Of a stretch of DNA of 30,125 bases, positions 5,441 to 13,206 are shown one piece after another. The stretch is from positions 1 to 30,125 of the IMG/VR virus record IMGVR_UViG_3300044816_000092; one strand, 5' to 3'. Each line of letters opens with the position of its first letter. Position 1 is the stretch's first letter. Origin of the DNA: a virus. A program made the position numbers and the translations under genes. The notes below the pieces were generated by a model. It had not been told where the DNA came from. It saw nothing but the letters and a program-made list of their open reading frames with translations, and searched no databases.

Positions 5441-5764
5441 ATGGTTGAAAAATCGAATGAAGCGAATACGCTTTTAAAGATGGGTGTTTTTGGGATGGCG
5501 ATATTATCCGTAGGTACGTTGAGCGTAGGATTTACTCTTTGTGCTCTTGATTATATATCCTCTCAACACTTTTTAATCGGGATTGCGGCAGGCGTTGGAG
5601 CTGCTAGTACAGTTTTTGGAATCGGAGGGTTATTTATGCGTGATAGATTCTTTAAGCCTGTTATAGAAGATCATATTCGGGAAAAAGACCATTTGATTAA
5701 TTTGGTTACCGGAAAAATGGTAATTGAAAATTATAATTCGTCTGATTCTTTAAATTTAAATTGA
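5441..5764 (+). CDS. Membrane protein with two transmembrane segments, 107 aa
   Basis: Hydrophobic segments lie at about residues 13-34 and 42-65, separated by a short loop, and the charged C-terminal ~40 residues are probably cytoplasmic. The family is not recognised. A good AGGAGA site precedes the ATG. It is the first gene after the operator-controlled promoter at 5364-5401. The holin-like topology and position suggest membrane roles such as superinfection exclusion, but lysis proteins are already encoded at 26842-28113, so a holin role is less likely. Confidence 0.65.
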   Translation: MVEKSNEANTLLKMGVFGMAILSVGTLSVGFTLCALDYISSQHFLIGIAAGVGAASTVFGIGGLFMRDRFFKPVIEDHIREKDHLINLVTGKMVIENYNSSDSLNLN

Positions 5765-5777
5765 AAGAGGTTTAAAA

Positions 5778-6086
5778 ATGAATGAAGAAGAGATCAAAGA
5801 GATAAACAGAATTAAGCCAATGGCAAAGATTATGGCTAAACAATGGATATTTAATAATTTCAATAATATGTATAAACCAACAAACAATAAAACATATAAT
5901 GATAATTGCATAATTGCCTTAAAGGCTTTTCATAATCAATTTATCCACATGATTCCAAATTTGACTATTGCACAAATATATATGTTTAATTACACTACAA
6001 AAATGATGATAGATATCATAGATCGTCATTCTGAAAGAGTATCCAAATGTTCTCTTGCTGAAAAACAAAAATCTTGTGGAATTTAG
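5778..6086 (+). CDS. Hypothetical protein, 102 aa
   Basis: A mostly helical, Asn- and Lys-rich soluble protein of unrecognised family. It has no Cys cluster or membrane segment. GAGG eight to ten bases before the ATG supports the start. It follows the membrane-protein gene by 13 bases and so is probably co-transcribed from the promoter at 5364-5401. Confidence 0.6.
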   Translation: MNEEEIKEINRIKPMAKIMAKQWIFNNFNNMYKPTNNKTYNDNCIIALKAFHNQFIHMIPNLTIAQIYMFNYTTKMMIDIIDRHSERVSKCSLAEKQKSCGI

Positions 6087-6134
6087 GAATTGTTATGGAA
6101 TTTTATGAATTTACAGAAAGATCATAGGAATTTT

Positions 6135-6293
6135 ATGAGTTTAAAAATATCGGAAAAAAGAAAACAATCAAATAAACGTCAAGCTTTATTTAGGAAAAAA
6201 ATGATCGAAAAGGGGTTTTTCTTTTTTGCTCATTGGATTCCCGAATCGAAAAGAAAAGAAATTACAGAATTTGCCATTAAAATTTGTGAGTAA
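6135..6293 (+). CDS. Small basic protein, 52 aa, resembling MazE-like/RHH phage proteins
   Basis: The sequence RKKMIEKGFFFFAHWIPESKRKEITEFA follows the pattern of small phage and antitoxin-like proteins, in which a G-x-x-x-x-x-x-W-x-P strand is followed by a helix. Some of these have a ribbon-helix-helix fold, but no partner toxin is recognised here. I chose ATG 6135 because AGGAA precedes it at normal distance; in-frame starts upstream (TTG 6090, ATG 6105) are possible. A similar AGGAATTnTTATG sequence just upstream would start only a 10-codon frame. Confidence 0.5.
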   Translation: MSLKISEKRKQSNKRQALFRKKMIEKGFFFFAHWIPESKRKEITEFAIKICE

Positions 6294-6303
6294 GGATTTT
6301 GTT

Positions 6304-6465
6304 ATGAATGTACGACAATTGCGTTTTGTATTATCTCAAGTTCCTGATGATGCAGAATTATATGTTTCTTTGGGTGACCCAATCCCTGGATATGTGTGGG
6401 CTGCCTATAAATGCGAATATGATCTTCAAACAAATAGATTTTATGTTGATTATATGGAGAGATAA
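6304..6465 (+). CDS. Small protein related to the 5187-5369 product, 53 aa
   Basis: The product begins VRQLRFVLSQVPDDAELYVSLGDP, the same short helix, Pro and strand pattern as the 5187-5369 gene. It ends in an aromatic segment. AAGGA seven bases before ATG 6304 decides the start; a longer frame from 6226 would overlap the preceding gene by 68 bases. Function unknown. Confidence 0.6.
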   Translation: MNVRQLRFVLSQVPDDAELYVSLGDPIPGYVWAAYKCEYDLQTNRFYVDYMER

Positions 6466-6466
6466 A

Positions 6467-6637
6467 GTGCAAAAATATTTTCTTACATTAGCTATGTTTA
6501 TTTTCTCTCTTTATTCTGTATTTTCATTAAATGTTCATCCGTGGTTTAATTTTTTTTCTGTTCTTCTTTCAGGAATATGTTTATTTTTAGCAGGAATGGC
6601 TTTTCAATCAGAATTTGTTAAAAATAATTTTAAATAA
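6467..6637 (+). CDS. Small two-TM membrane protein, 56 aa
   Basis: From GTG 6467 the protein is almost wholly hydrophobic, with membrane segments at about residues 4-21 and 27-46 and a short charged tail. GGAG lies eight bases before the GTG, inside the preceding gene's last codons, so the two genes are tightly linked. A frame from ATG 6308 is a chance extension across the preceding gene. It ends just before the second palindrome promoter. Such peptides in phages can alter the membrane against superinfection, but nothing here proves this. Confidence 0.6.
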   Translation: MQKYFLTLAMFIFSLYSVFSLNVHPWFNFFSVLLSGICLFLAGMAFQSEFVKNNFK

Positions 6638-6669
6638 GTGTTGACAACGTTACTAATAACGTTTATTAT
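6632..6669 (+). promoter_or_regulatory. Near-consensus promoter with palindromic operator, copy 2
   Basis: TTGACA (6641-6646), a 17-base spacer and TATTAT (6664-6669) carry the same AACGTTACTAATAACGTT palindrome (6646-6663) as copy 1. The 35 identical bases include the upstream gene's TAA stop. It points to the gene at 6713. Confidence 0.85.
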
Positions 6670-6712
6670 CTCTTTACTGAGTTGTTAAACGATAGTGAAA
6701 GGAGATGTTGAC

Positions 6713-6958
6713 ATGCTGAATATATCTTTAAATCAAGTTGAAAAATTAAGAGCATTTTTTAGCCCGCTGGAAAATGAAGTTTTAAATAAAGATCAAGTCA
6801 AAATGTTAAGTGAAAAAATAAACAAGTTTTCACATAATTCATTAACAATTTTGGGTTATGCAAAAATACCTCATGTTAGTGAGGCAGCGGTAGATATTTT
6901 GTTTGAGAGCAAAAATATATCTAACGCAGATTATATTAATATTTTAGAAAGTCTTTAA
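6713..6958 (+). CDS. Hypothetical protein, 81 aa
   Basis: A helical soluble protein with no recognised family. ATG 6713 has GGAG at 6701-6704 at good distance; a GTG at 6695 is the alternative and would add six residues. It is the only gene directly behind the second palindrome promoter before a 113-base AT-rich gap. It could be a separately regulated accessory protein. No membrane or metal-binding motif is seen. Confidence 0.55.
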   Translation: MLNISLNQVEKLRAFFSPLENEVLNKDQVKMLSEKINKFSHNSLTILGYAKIPHVSEAAVDILFESKNISNADYINILESL

Positions 6959-7071
6959 TGAAATTTTTTCTTAAATTATTTTAAAGTAATAAAAATAAAT
7001 TGCATTAAGTAAATTTTTTTGGCATAGTTCTTTAATTGGTAATTTATTTTCACAATGTGAGTAATATTTAA

Positions 7072-7287
7072 ATGGCTAAATTAAAAACTTCAACAAGAAA
7101 TAAATTGAAAAAATCTACTTTCGGTTTACCGTCTGAGAGAAAATATCCTATGCCTGATAAATCTCATGCGGCTAATGCTAAGGCTCGCGCTACTCAAATG
7201 GTTAAAAAAGGAAAATTAACAAAATCTCAAGAAAAACGTATTGATGCAAAAGCAAATAAAGTTTTAGGAAAAGGTAAAAATAAATGA
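7072..7287 (+). CDS. Small basic protein of the phage KSTFGLP...YPMPDKSHA type, 71 aa
   Basis: The protein is strongly basic and has the pattern KLKKSTFGLPSERKYPMPDKSHAANAKARA. I recognise this as a recurring small phage protein, usually placed close to structural genes and of unproven role. About one third of residues are Lys or Arg, and nucleic-acid binding is plausible. The stop overlaps the next start (ATGA). The 113-base region before it holds no gene and only weak promoter-like hexamers. Confidence 0.7.
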   Translation: MAKLKTSTRNKLKKSTFGLPSERKYPMPDKSHAANAKARATQMVKKGKLTKSQEKRIDAKANKVLGKGKNK

Positions 7288-7493
7288 AACAATTGTACAT
7301 GCGAGTAATTTTGTCAAAAACACCGGAAGGATTAAACGAAGAGGAAGGAGATTCGGTTAACATCTCTTTTGTAAGAGATTTTGAAGAAAACGAGTCAAGC
7401 GAAAATATTTCTGTGGCTTTTGCAAGAGATATTGTTAATGCCCCATGTATTTTGTTGGGCGATTTATTAAATTTATCGGAGAAATTAACATGA
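7284..7493 (+). CDS. Hypothetical acidic protein, 69 aa
   Basis: An acidic small protein with two similar segments, SVNISFVRDFEENE and NISVAFARDIVNAP, suggesting an internal duplication. It is not recognised. It overlaps its neighbours by four bases on each side (ATGA), so it is firmly within a three-gene operon with a basic protein before and a His/Lys-rich peptide after. The opposite charges might allow the products to interact; that is inference. Confidence 0.6.
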   Translation: MKQLYMRVILSKTPEGLNEEEGDSVNISFVRDFEENESSENISVAFARDIVNAPCILLGDLLNLSEKLT

Positions 7494-7624
7494 AACACAA
7501 AGCTGAACATAAAAAAGAATCTCATAAAGAAGAACATAAAGAGCATTCCCCTGCTCATCACATGAAATTAGCCCATCATCACATGAAAGAAGCTGTAAAA
7601 AAGGCCAAGCACAAAAAGAAATAA
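7490..7624 (+). CDS. Histidine/lysine-rich peptide, 44 aa
   Basis: Eleven of 44 residues are His and fourteen are Lys. HHM and HHHM clusters sit in the middle and KKAKHKKK lies at the end. The ATG overlaps the preceding stop (ATGA), and the gene ends 20 bases before a strong terminator, both consistent with a real last gene of the operon. Metal or nucleic-acid binding is plausible from composition only. Confidence 0.6.
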   Translation: MKHKAEHKKESHKEEHKEHSPAHHMKLAHHHMKEAVKKAKHKKK

Positions 7625-7643
7625 TTATTCTTTTTGATCAAAT

Positions 7644-7669
7644 AAACCCCCTTCATTGGGGGTTTTTTC
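7644..7669 (+). terminator. Intrinsic terminator ending the accessory operon
   Basis: CCCCC (7647-7651) and GGGGG (7658-7662) form a stem extended by AAA/TTT pairs, around a TTCATT loop, followed by a run of T. It separates the early/accessory genes from the late block. Confidence 0.88.
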
Positions 7670-7698
7670 GTTTATTTACCTTAAAATGTCCGTTTTTA

Positions 7699-7763
7699 TT
7701 GACTGAATGCCTATTTTATTGATATAAAGTATATGAATTATTTTTTTTTTCATATAAATCAAT
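7699..7763 (+). promoter_or_regulatory. Probable late-region promoter and long inverted repeat
   Basis: TTGACT (7699-7704) and TATAAA (7723-7728) are 18 bases apart. An inverted repeat follows: ATTGAT...TATATGAA (7718-7737) against TTCATATA...ATCAAT (7749-7763), with ten T in the loop. The complement of its right arm reads ATTGATTTATATG followed by an A-run, matching sequences upstream of the scaffold gene. It lies just after the terminator and before the packaging genes. Confidence 0.55.
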
Positions 7764-7779
7764 CACTTAGGTTTTAATT

Positions 7780-8133
7780 ATGCCATTTGTTAACTTTCCT
7801 ATTCAATGCTCTACATGTCGGGGGTTAGGTAAAATTAAGCCTATTTCTGCATTTGAAATGCACCAAAAAGCCCTAGCAATTGAGTGTCAGAATTGCCGTG
7901 GTAATGGCGTAATTGAAAACAAAGTATATGTCAATCCAGTTACTCAAGAAAAAATTACCGGTGAATCTTCTTCATTGTCAACAACTATTGATGAGTTAAA
8001 TAGTTCAGAGATGGGAGATGTTTTTTTAGAATCATCTGATAAATTGGTGGGTGAAATTAATGCTTACGTAAGTGATATAAACAAATCAAAGAAATCAAAA
8101 AAAACAGGTGTAGAAAATGACACTTCCTACTGA
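7780..8133 (+). CDS. Zinc-finger protein with DnaJ-type CxxCxGxG motifs, 117 aa
   Basis: Two CxxC-x-G-x-G motifs (CSTCRGLG near residue 10 and CQNCRGNG near residue 37) form one DnaJ-like zinc-binding unit. The remaining ~75 residues are acidic and then Lys-rich. There is no J domain, so it is not a DnaJ chaperone. It sits directly before the small terminase and overlaps it by 17 bases, suggesting a role with packaging or its regulation. Similar small zinc proteins are often encoded just before the terminase in podoviruses. Confidence 0.7.
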   Translation: MPFVNFPIQCSTCRGLGKIKPISAFEMHQKALAIECQNCRGNGVIENKVYVNPVTQEKITGESSSLSTTIDELNSSEMGDVFLESSDKLVGEINAYVSDINKSKKSKKTGVENDTSY

Positions 8134-8572
8134 TGGATTCGATCTTACGTTTAAACAAAGGATATTTTGTGAACGTTATTTGAAAGATTACAACGGATCG
8201 GCGGCTGCCGTTGAGGCTGGGTATAGCAAACATTCAGCAAGAGAAATAGCAAAGGAAAACCTTACAAAGCCAGCCATACAAAAGTACTTAGGGGTAAGAA
8301 TGAAAGAAGCAATAGCGAAAGCACAAGTTGGACTAGATTGGCGTCTTGAGATTCTTAAAAAGACGGCAGATGCGTGTTTGGATGGGAAAGCTGATAAAGA
8401 CGGTTGCGTGGACGCAAAAGGCGTTATAGGCGTCGTATCAGAAATAAATAAAATGAATGGTGATTATGCTTCCGTAACATCAAACGTTAATGTTTCAGCG
8501 TCAAATCTTGAAGAGGCAACCGAAATAGCATCAGACTCAGAAAAAGAGATTAACGAAATAAAGACATTTTAA
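8117..8572 (+). CDS. terS: Terminase small subunit
   Basis: The 151-aa protein matches the Terminase_2-type small subunit. It has LTFKQRIFCERYLKDYNGSAAAVEAGYSKHSAREIAKENLTKPAIQKYL, a helix-turn-helix DNA-recognition region at about residues 9-58, and then a helical oligomerisation region. It should recognise the packaging site on phage DNA and load the large subunit. Length is close to P22 gp3 (162 aa). An AGGTG-containing sequence precedes the ATG inside the upstream gene, and the large subunit starts two bases after its stop. Confidence 0.9.
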   Translation: MTLPTDGFDLTFKQRIFCERYLKDYNGSAAAVEAGYSKHSAREIAKENLTKPAIQKYLGVRMKEAIAKAQVGLDWRLEILKKTADACLDGKADKDGCVDAKGVIGVVSEINKMNGDYASVTSNVNVSASNLEEATEIASDSEKEINEIKTF

Positions 8573-8573
8573 A

Positions 8574-10118
8574 ATGTGTCCAGAAATGACGGAAGAATAT
8601 AATCTAAAGTCAAAACTTTTGAATAGTCTCTTGTTGTTTACTAGGGTGTTTTATAAGCTTCGAAATGGAAGAGATTTTGATCTTTCATATCCTATTTCTC
8701 GAGAATGTCATTACATTACTGTCGCAAAAGAATTAACGCTTTGTTTTAAACTCATCACTAATAGACTAATTATCAATCTTCCTCCTAATACTGCAAAAAG
8801 TACAATGATTAAGTATTTTATTTGTTGGTGTTTTGCTCATTATCCAGATTGTCAGTTTATTTACATCTCGTATAGCCATGATTTAGCTGCTACTCATACG
8901 GCTGACATTAAAGGAATAATGGATTTAGTCCAATACAAAGAGTTATTCGGAATTGAGATAAGCAGAGAATCATCAGCAAAAGACAACTTTAAAACGAATT
9001 TCGGTGGGCGTGTACGAGCTTTCGGCTCAGGGGGCGCAGTAACAGGACAAGATGCAGGATTGCCTCGTCTTAAACGGTTTAGCGGAGCTTTAATAATGGA
9101 TGACATGCACAAGCCAGATGAGGCTCATAGCGAGTCAATCCGTCAAAGCGTGATTAGAAACTACAATGAGACTATAAAACTACGTCCTCGTGATCCTGAG
9201 AATGTACCTTTAATCTTTATTGGGCAGCGTGTTCATGAAGAAGATATCGCAAATTATTTGATAGAGGGAAATGATGGCTATGATTGGAGGAAAGTTATTC
9301 TTAAAGGACGTGATGATTCTGGAAATTCAATACATCCAGAACTTTATCCTCTCTCAAAGCTAACGATTGAAGAAAAATTCAATTCTTATACTTTTGCTTC
9401 ACAAATACAGCAAAATCCTTTACCCGCTGGTGGCGGTATTTTCAAGAAAGAAAACTTTGTAATTCTTGATGATGAGCCAGAAATATTGGCAACTTTTATT
9501 ACTGCCGATACGTCAGAGACATCTAAAACTTATAACGACCCTACTGTCTTTAGTTTTTGGGGTGTTTATAAAATAAAACAATTCGGGGAGGAAACGGATA
9601 TATATGGACTTCATTGGCTTGATTGTGTTCAGGTTTGGATTGAGCCAAAAGACTTAATTCCCAATTTTATGCAGTTTTACACGGACTGTATGAGGCATAA
9701 ACAAAAACCTTCAGTTGTCGGAATTGAGAAAAAATCAACTGGTGTAACTTTGATTTCACAGATAAACGAATTGCAGGGAATTAATGTTATTGATATCCCC
9801 AGAACTGTGGCTTCAGGCTCTAAGACAGATAGATTTATATCAATTCAATCATACATTGCGCGCAAGCAAATAAGCTTTACAAAAGGCGACAGACATTCTG
9901 AGATGTGCATCGAGCACATGGCAAAGATAACTGCAAATAACACTCATCGACATGACGATATTGCTGATACGGCATACGATGCTGTCGATATGGCATTGAT
10001 TAGAAATGTTATCTCTGGATTTTCAAAGACTTCTGTAATTACAGATCAGCAAATAGAAAGATTTAAGGCCGCGCAATCTCGCATCCAACAAATGAGGCGA
10101 AAAGCGCGCAGTTATTGA
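8574..10118 (+). CDS. terL: Terminase large subunit
   Basis: The 514-aa packaging motor has an ATPase domain with a variant Walker A, PPNTAKST at residues 70-77 (Lys75). Walker B is LIMDD at 173-177. A C-terminal nuclease half follows, with probable metal ligands in TADTSE (Asp312), VGIEKKS (Glu385) and HRHDDIAD (Asp461/462). Length is close to P22 gp2 (499 aa). It cuts concatemeric DNA and pumps it through the portal. No strong ribosome site precedes ATG 8574; another ATG at 8586 also lacks one, so translation is probably coupled to the small subunit. Confidence 0.95.
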   Translation: MCPEMTEEYNLKSKLLNSLLLFTRVFYKLRNGRDFDLSYPISRECHYITVAKELTLCFKLITNRLIINLPPNTAKSTMIKYFICWCFAHYPDCQFIYISYSHDLAATHTADIKGIMDLVQYKELFGIEISRESSAKDNFKTNFGGRVRAFGSGGAVTGQDAGLPRLKRFSGALIMDDMHKPDEAHSESIRQSVIRNYNETIKLRPRDPENVPLIFIGQRVHEEDIANYLIEGNDGYDWRKVILKGRDDSGNSIHPELYPLSKLTIEEKFNSYTFASQIQQNPLPAGGGIFKKENFVILDDEPEILATFITADTSETSKTYNDPTVFSFWGVYKIKQFGEETDIYGLHWLDCVQVWIEPKDLIPNFMQFYTDCMRHKQKPSVVGIEKKSTGVTLISQINELQGINVIDIPRTVASGSKTDRFISIQSYIARKQISFTKGDRHSEMCIEHMAKITANNTHRHDDIADTAYDAVDMALIRNVISGFSKTSVITDQQIERFKAAQSRIQQMRRKARSY

Positions 10119-10131
10119 TAAGGGGTATTTT

Positions 10132-12282
10132 ATGGCAGATGTATCAAAGAATCATCAAGATCAACTGGAAAGAATCAAAAAAAATATTACAGATTCTTAT
10201 GTATATTTCAAGAAAAATAGAGATTACTTTAATAAAATGCGAAATTATGTTTTTAATACGACAATCAATGATGGACAAAAATCTGCACTGGAAGAGCTTG
10301 ATCGGCCAATAATTGAGTTTAACGTGTTAGAAGCGTTTATCAGTAGATTAATGGGAGAGTTCTCAAAACAAGTTCCTGGCGTATCTGTTCATGCTGAACC
10401 GACGGTCGTTATTCCACCTGAGGTCACAATAGATGCAGTTCAAGGTCACATGCGTCATATCCTTACATCATTAAGAGCAAATGAGATTTATAAAGACCAA
10501 TTAAGCGGCGGATTTAGTGCAATGAAGGTTTGGACTGAATTTGAACATCCAAAAAGCTTTAAACAAAAAATTTGTTTAGATAGGGTTTTTGATCCTTTGT
10601 TATGCGGGTGGGATCCCGCTGCTCAAAAACCACATAAAGGTGACGGATCATATTGTTTTGAAATAATCCCTATTACAGAGGAACAATTCAGAGCAATTTA
10701 TAATAAAGATATTGTTTTGGATGGGTGTTATAAAGGTTCGTTAGGAGGGTTTAAGTGGGGATATAAAAATAACCGGAAAAACATAATAATGTTATGCAAT
10801 TATTATGAAAAGAAAAGTAAGCGCGTAATGCTTTATGAACTTCCGGGGGGAACATGTTTAACAAAGAAAGAATATGAGGAAATGCTTGATATCTATGTTA
10901 AAAACAATGATATAGCTCAACCACCAGAACCTATAAACAAACGATGGACTGATATCCCTTTCGTAGATAGATATCAGATTATTTCCACTCAGGTTTTAGA
11001 GTGTGTAGAAACTGATTTTTGTAGCTTACCATTAGTTTTTGTAGATGGTAATTCAATAACAGTCAGAAAAGATGGAGATGGTAGCACTATAGAACAATTG
11101 ACTCGGTCTTATGTTCATAATGCCGTAGGCGCTCAAAACCTTAAAAATCTTGCAGGTCAAACAATAGCAAATCATATTGAAGACCTTACGCAGCACAAAA
11201 TGAAAGTTGCTATGGAATCTATTCCTCAACAATATGAGGAAGCCTATAAAAACGTTCAAAGCGCAAGCAATTATATATATAAACAATATAGCGACGATGG
11301 TTCTCAGCAATATAATCCTCCTCAAGAGGTTGTTAAAGTTCCTCTTCCTCCTGAAATAATGAATACTTACATGAGCGCAGAACAAACCATACAATCGTCT
11401 CTAGGGTCTTATGATACAGCATTAGGAATAAATAAAAACCAACTGTCTGGCGTGGCTATTGTGGAAGGCGCAACACAATCAAATGCCGCAGCAATGCCGT
11501 ATGTTGTAAATTATTTGGCAGCATTACAGCAGTCTGCCGAGATTGTTCTTGACTTAATACCAAAATACTTTGTTACTCCTAGAAGCATTCCGATATTAAC
11601 AAATGAAGACAAAAAAGAGCACACAACAATTAATGACCCAGAGGGTAAATCCCCTCGCATGAATTTTAATTCGGCTGACTTAAAGGTTATGGTAAGTGCT
11701 GGCGTAAATTTTGAAGTTCAACAAACCCGTTCTGTTCAAATGCTTATAGAACTTTCAAATGCACTTCCAGGTATGGCTCAATTGATAAACAATCCAAAAG
11801 GTTTAGCGATTATTGCTGACAACCTTACAATTAAAGGGGCAGATCAAATTAAATCTATGGCTGAAGAAGCTATAAAAGAAATGGAACAACAAAAGACTCA
11901 ACAACAACATCAACCACCTTCTCCTCCTCCAGAATTAGTTAAATTACATTTACAGCAACAAAAGATTGCTAGCGAATCAGCAGTGGGACAAGGAAAACTT
12001 CAGATTGACAAGCAAAATGCAATAACAAAACGTATAGAAGCTTTGTCTAAAACATCAGATGCAAAAGCGCGCATTGCTATGCAGGCAGAGAAAGATGAGA
12101 CGGAAAGAATGGTTCACGGAATTAAATTGGGTATCGCCAATAAAGCCGCTGATTCACAGATAGCTAAACAGATGGTAGATAGTGCAACAAATCTGATCAA
12201 TGCAAACCCAATCGTACCAACAAACGCTAATGAGGCTCAAATTTCCGGTCAGACCGAACCTCAAGCACAAATGGTTCCATAA
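10132..12282 (+). CDS. Portal protein, P22-like
   Basis: The 716-aa protein is close in length to P22 gp1 (725 aa). It has the typical start (KNHQDQLERIKKNITDSYVYFKKNRDYF), RPIIEFNVLEAFISRLMGEFSKQ, and the wing/stem region. The last ~100 residues are Gln/Lys-rich and helical (EMEQQKTQQQHQPPSPPP and following), fitting the P22 barrel extension. Twelve copies form the DNA channel at the packaging vertex. AAGGGG precedes ATG 10132. A 216-base non-coding stretch follows. Confidence 0.92.
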   Translation: MADVSKNHQDQLERIKKNITDSYVYFKKNRDYFNKMRNYVFNTTINDGQKSALEELDRPIIEFNVLEAFISRLMGEFSKQVPGVSVHAEPTVVIPPEVTIDAVQGHMRHILTSLRANEIYKDQLSGGFSAMKVWTEFEHPKSFKQKICLDRVFDPLLCGWDPAAQKPHKGDGSYCFEIIPITEEQFRAIYNKDIVLDGCYKGSLGGFKWGYKNNRKNIIMLCNYYEKKSKRVMLYELPGGTCLTKKEYEEMLDIYVKNNDIAQPPEPINKRWTDIPFVDRYQIISTQVLECVETDFCSLPLVFVDGNSITVRKDGDGSTIEQLTRSYVHNAVGAQNLKNLAGQTIANHIEDLTQHKMKVAMESIPQQYEEAYKNVQSASNYIYKQYSDDGSQQYNPPQEVVKVPLPPEIMNTYMSAEQTIQSSLGSYDTALGINKNQLSGVAIVEGATQSNAAAMPYVVNYLAALQQSAEIVLDLIPKYFVTPRSIPILTNEDKKEHTTINDPEGKSPRMNFNSADLKVMVSAGVNFEVQQTRSVQMLIELSNALPGMAQLINNPKGLAIIADNLTIKGADQIKSMAEEAIKEMEQQKTQQQHQPPSPPPELVKLHLQQQKIASESAVGQGKLQIDKQNAITKRIEALSKTSDAKARIAMQAEKDETERMVHGIKLGIANKAADSQIAKQMVDSATNLINANPIVPTNANEAQISGQTEPQAQMVP

Positions 12283-12498
12283 AATATAATTAATAAAATA
12301 TAAACTATTGATTTATATACAAAAAATTAACTTAATATTTATTAAGTTCTTGATTTATATAGAAAAAAATAATAACATGTGTTTATGGCGACGACTGCCT
12401 AAGTCGGCTACCTGAATCCATCAGGCTAAAAATGGAACAGTACGACTGTCTAAATCGGCTCACCGTGATGGGGTTAATAATCTTGAGGAGCTATATTT
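12283..12498. other. Non-coding region before scaffold with two kinds of repeat
   Basis: No gene is seen. The first half is A/T-rich and holds direct repeats TTGATTTATATAC/G followed by an A-run at 12308-12326 and 12350-12368. These flank a perfect hairpin, AACTTAAT (12329-12336) and ATTAAGTT (12341-12348). The second half holds stem-loops at 12392-12460 described separately. It may carry a promoter or an mRNA processing/translation control site for the highly expressed scaffold and coat genes. Confidence 0.6.
12391..12460 (+). ncRNA. Paired stem-loop element upstream of scaffold
   Basis: CGACT-GCCTA-AGTCG (12392-12406) and CCTGA-ATCCA-TCAGG (12411-12425) are perfect 5-bp hairpins. The first is repeated 51 bases on as ACGACTGTCTAAATCGGCT (12442-12460), with one loop and one stem change out of 19. 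The region is richer in GC than its flanks. A structured leader RNA is likely, but no known family is recognised. Confidence 0.45.
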
Positions 12499-13206
12499 GT
12501 GAACGAAGTTCAAAATACCGAAGTAGAACAACCTTCTGTAGATATTCAGCCAGAGACAAAGGTTTTGCAGCAACATGAAATCAATGCAATGGTTGGAGGA
12601 GCAAAGCAAAAAGGATTTGAGAAGGGATATCAACAAGCGAAAGCAGAATTGATGTCGCAGAAGCCTAATGATGCTATGCAACCTAATCAACCACAAAACT
12701 TTACTCCTACAGATAATGATTCTCGACTTAGACAAATAGCTCTCGAAGAGCTTTCAAAGCAAAGAGCAATAGAGACAGCCAATTGGGAAGCGAAACAGCG
12801 TGAAGAAGCTGGAACCCGCATACTGAATGAGTTAAATACTAAGGCGTCATCCGCGAAAGCTAAGTTTGAAGATTATGACAAAGTTGTAAGACCTGGTTTT
12901 TCAAACTTCGAAAAGACACCTGAAGTTTTGTTGCTTGCGCATCAATTCGATAATTCTGGTGAGATGCTCTATGACATGGCTAAAAACCCTGGAAAAATAG
13001 CGCAAATTACCATAATGGCTAAACTTGGTATGAATGATGAAGCATATTCAGAAATGAAGAAGCTATCTGATTCAATCAAGGTAAACGAAATGAGCGCTAA
13101 TCAACCGAAACCAAAGATGCCATTATCACAAGTCAATCCCTCAAATGTTGGTGTGGGCAAGACAGATGACAATATTAGTTCCGAAAACTTCCGTGGAAGC
13201 TATTAA
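12499..13206 (+). CDS. Scaffold-like protein
   Basis: The 235-aa product is charged, helical and Gln-rich. It includes QHEINAMVGGAKQKGFEKGYQQAKAEL at about residues 25-51, a pattern common to podovirus scaffold proteins encoded between portal and coat. A long helical central part is followed by a Pro-rich C-terminus. It is shorter than P22 gp8 (303 aa). It should direct coat assembly into procapsids and then leave. The GTG start is supported by GAGGAG seven to eight bases upstream. Confidence 0.8.
   Translation: MNEVQNTEVEQPSVDIQPETKVLQQHEINAMVGGAKQKGFEKGYQQAKAELMSQKPNDAMQPNQPQNFTPTDNDSRLRQIALEELSKQRAIETANWEAKQREEAGTRILNELNTKASSAKAKFEDYDKVVRPGFSNFEKTPEVLLLAHQFDNSGEMLYDMAKNPGKIAQITIMAKLGMNDEAYSEMKKLSDSIKVNEMSANQPKPKMPLSQVNPSNVGVGKTDDNISSENFRGSY

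Noticed and set aside
10115-10312. 65-codon frame at the start of the portal gene
   Set aside because: It overlaps the portal in another frame, begins with TTG and lacks protein-like features.
12391-12460. tRNA or tRNA-like gene
   Set aside because: One loop resembles an anticodon loop, but there is no acceptor stem, T-arm or D-arm sequence and the stems are only five pairs.
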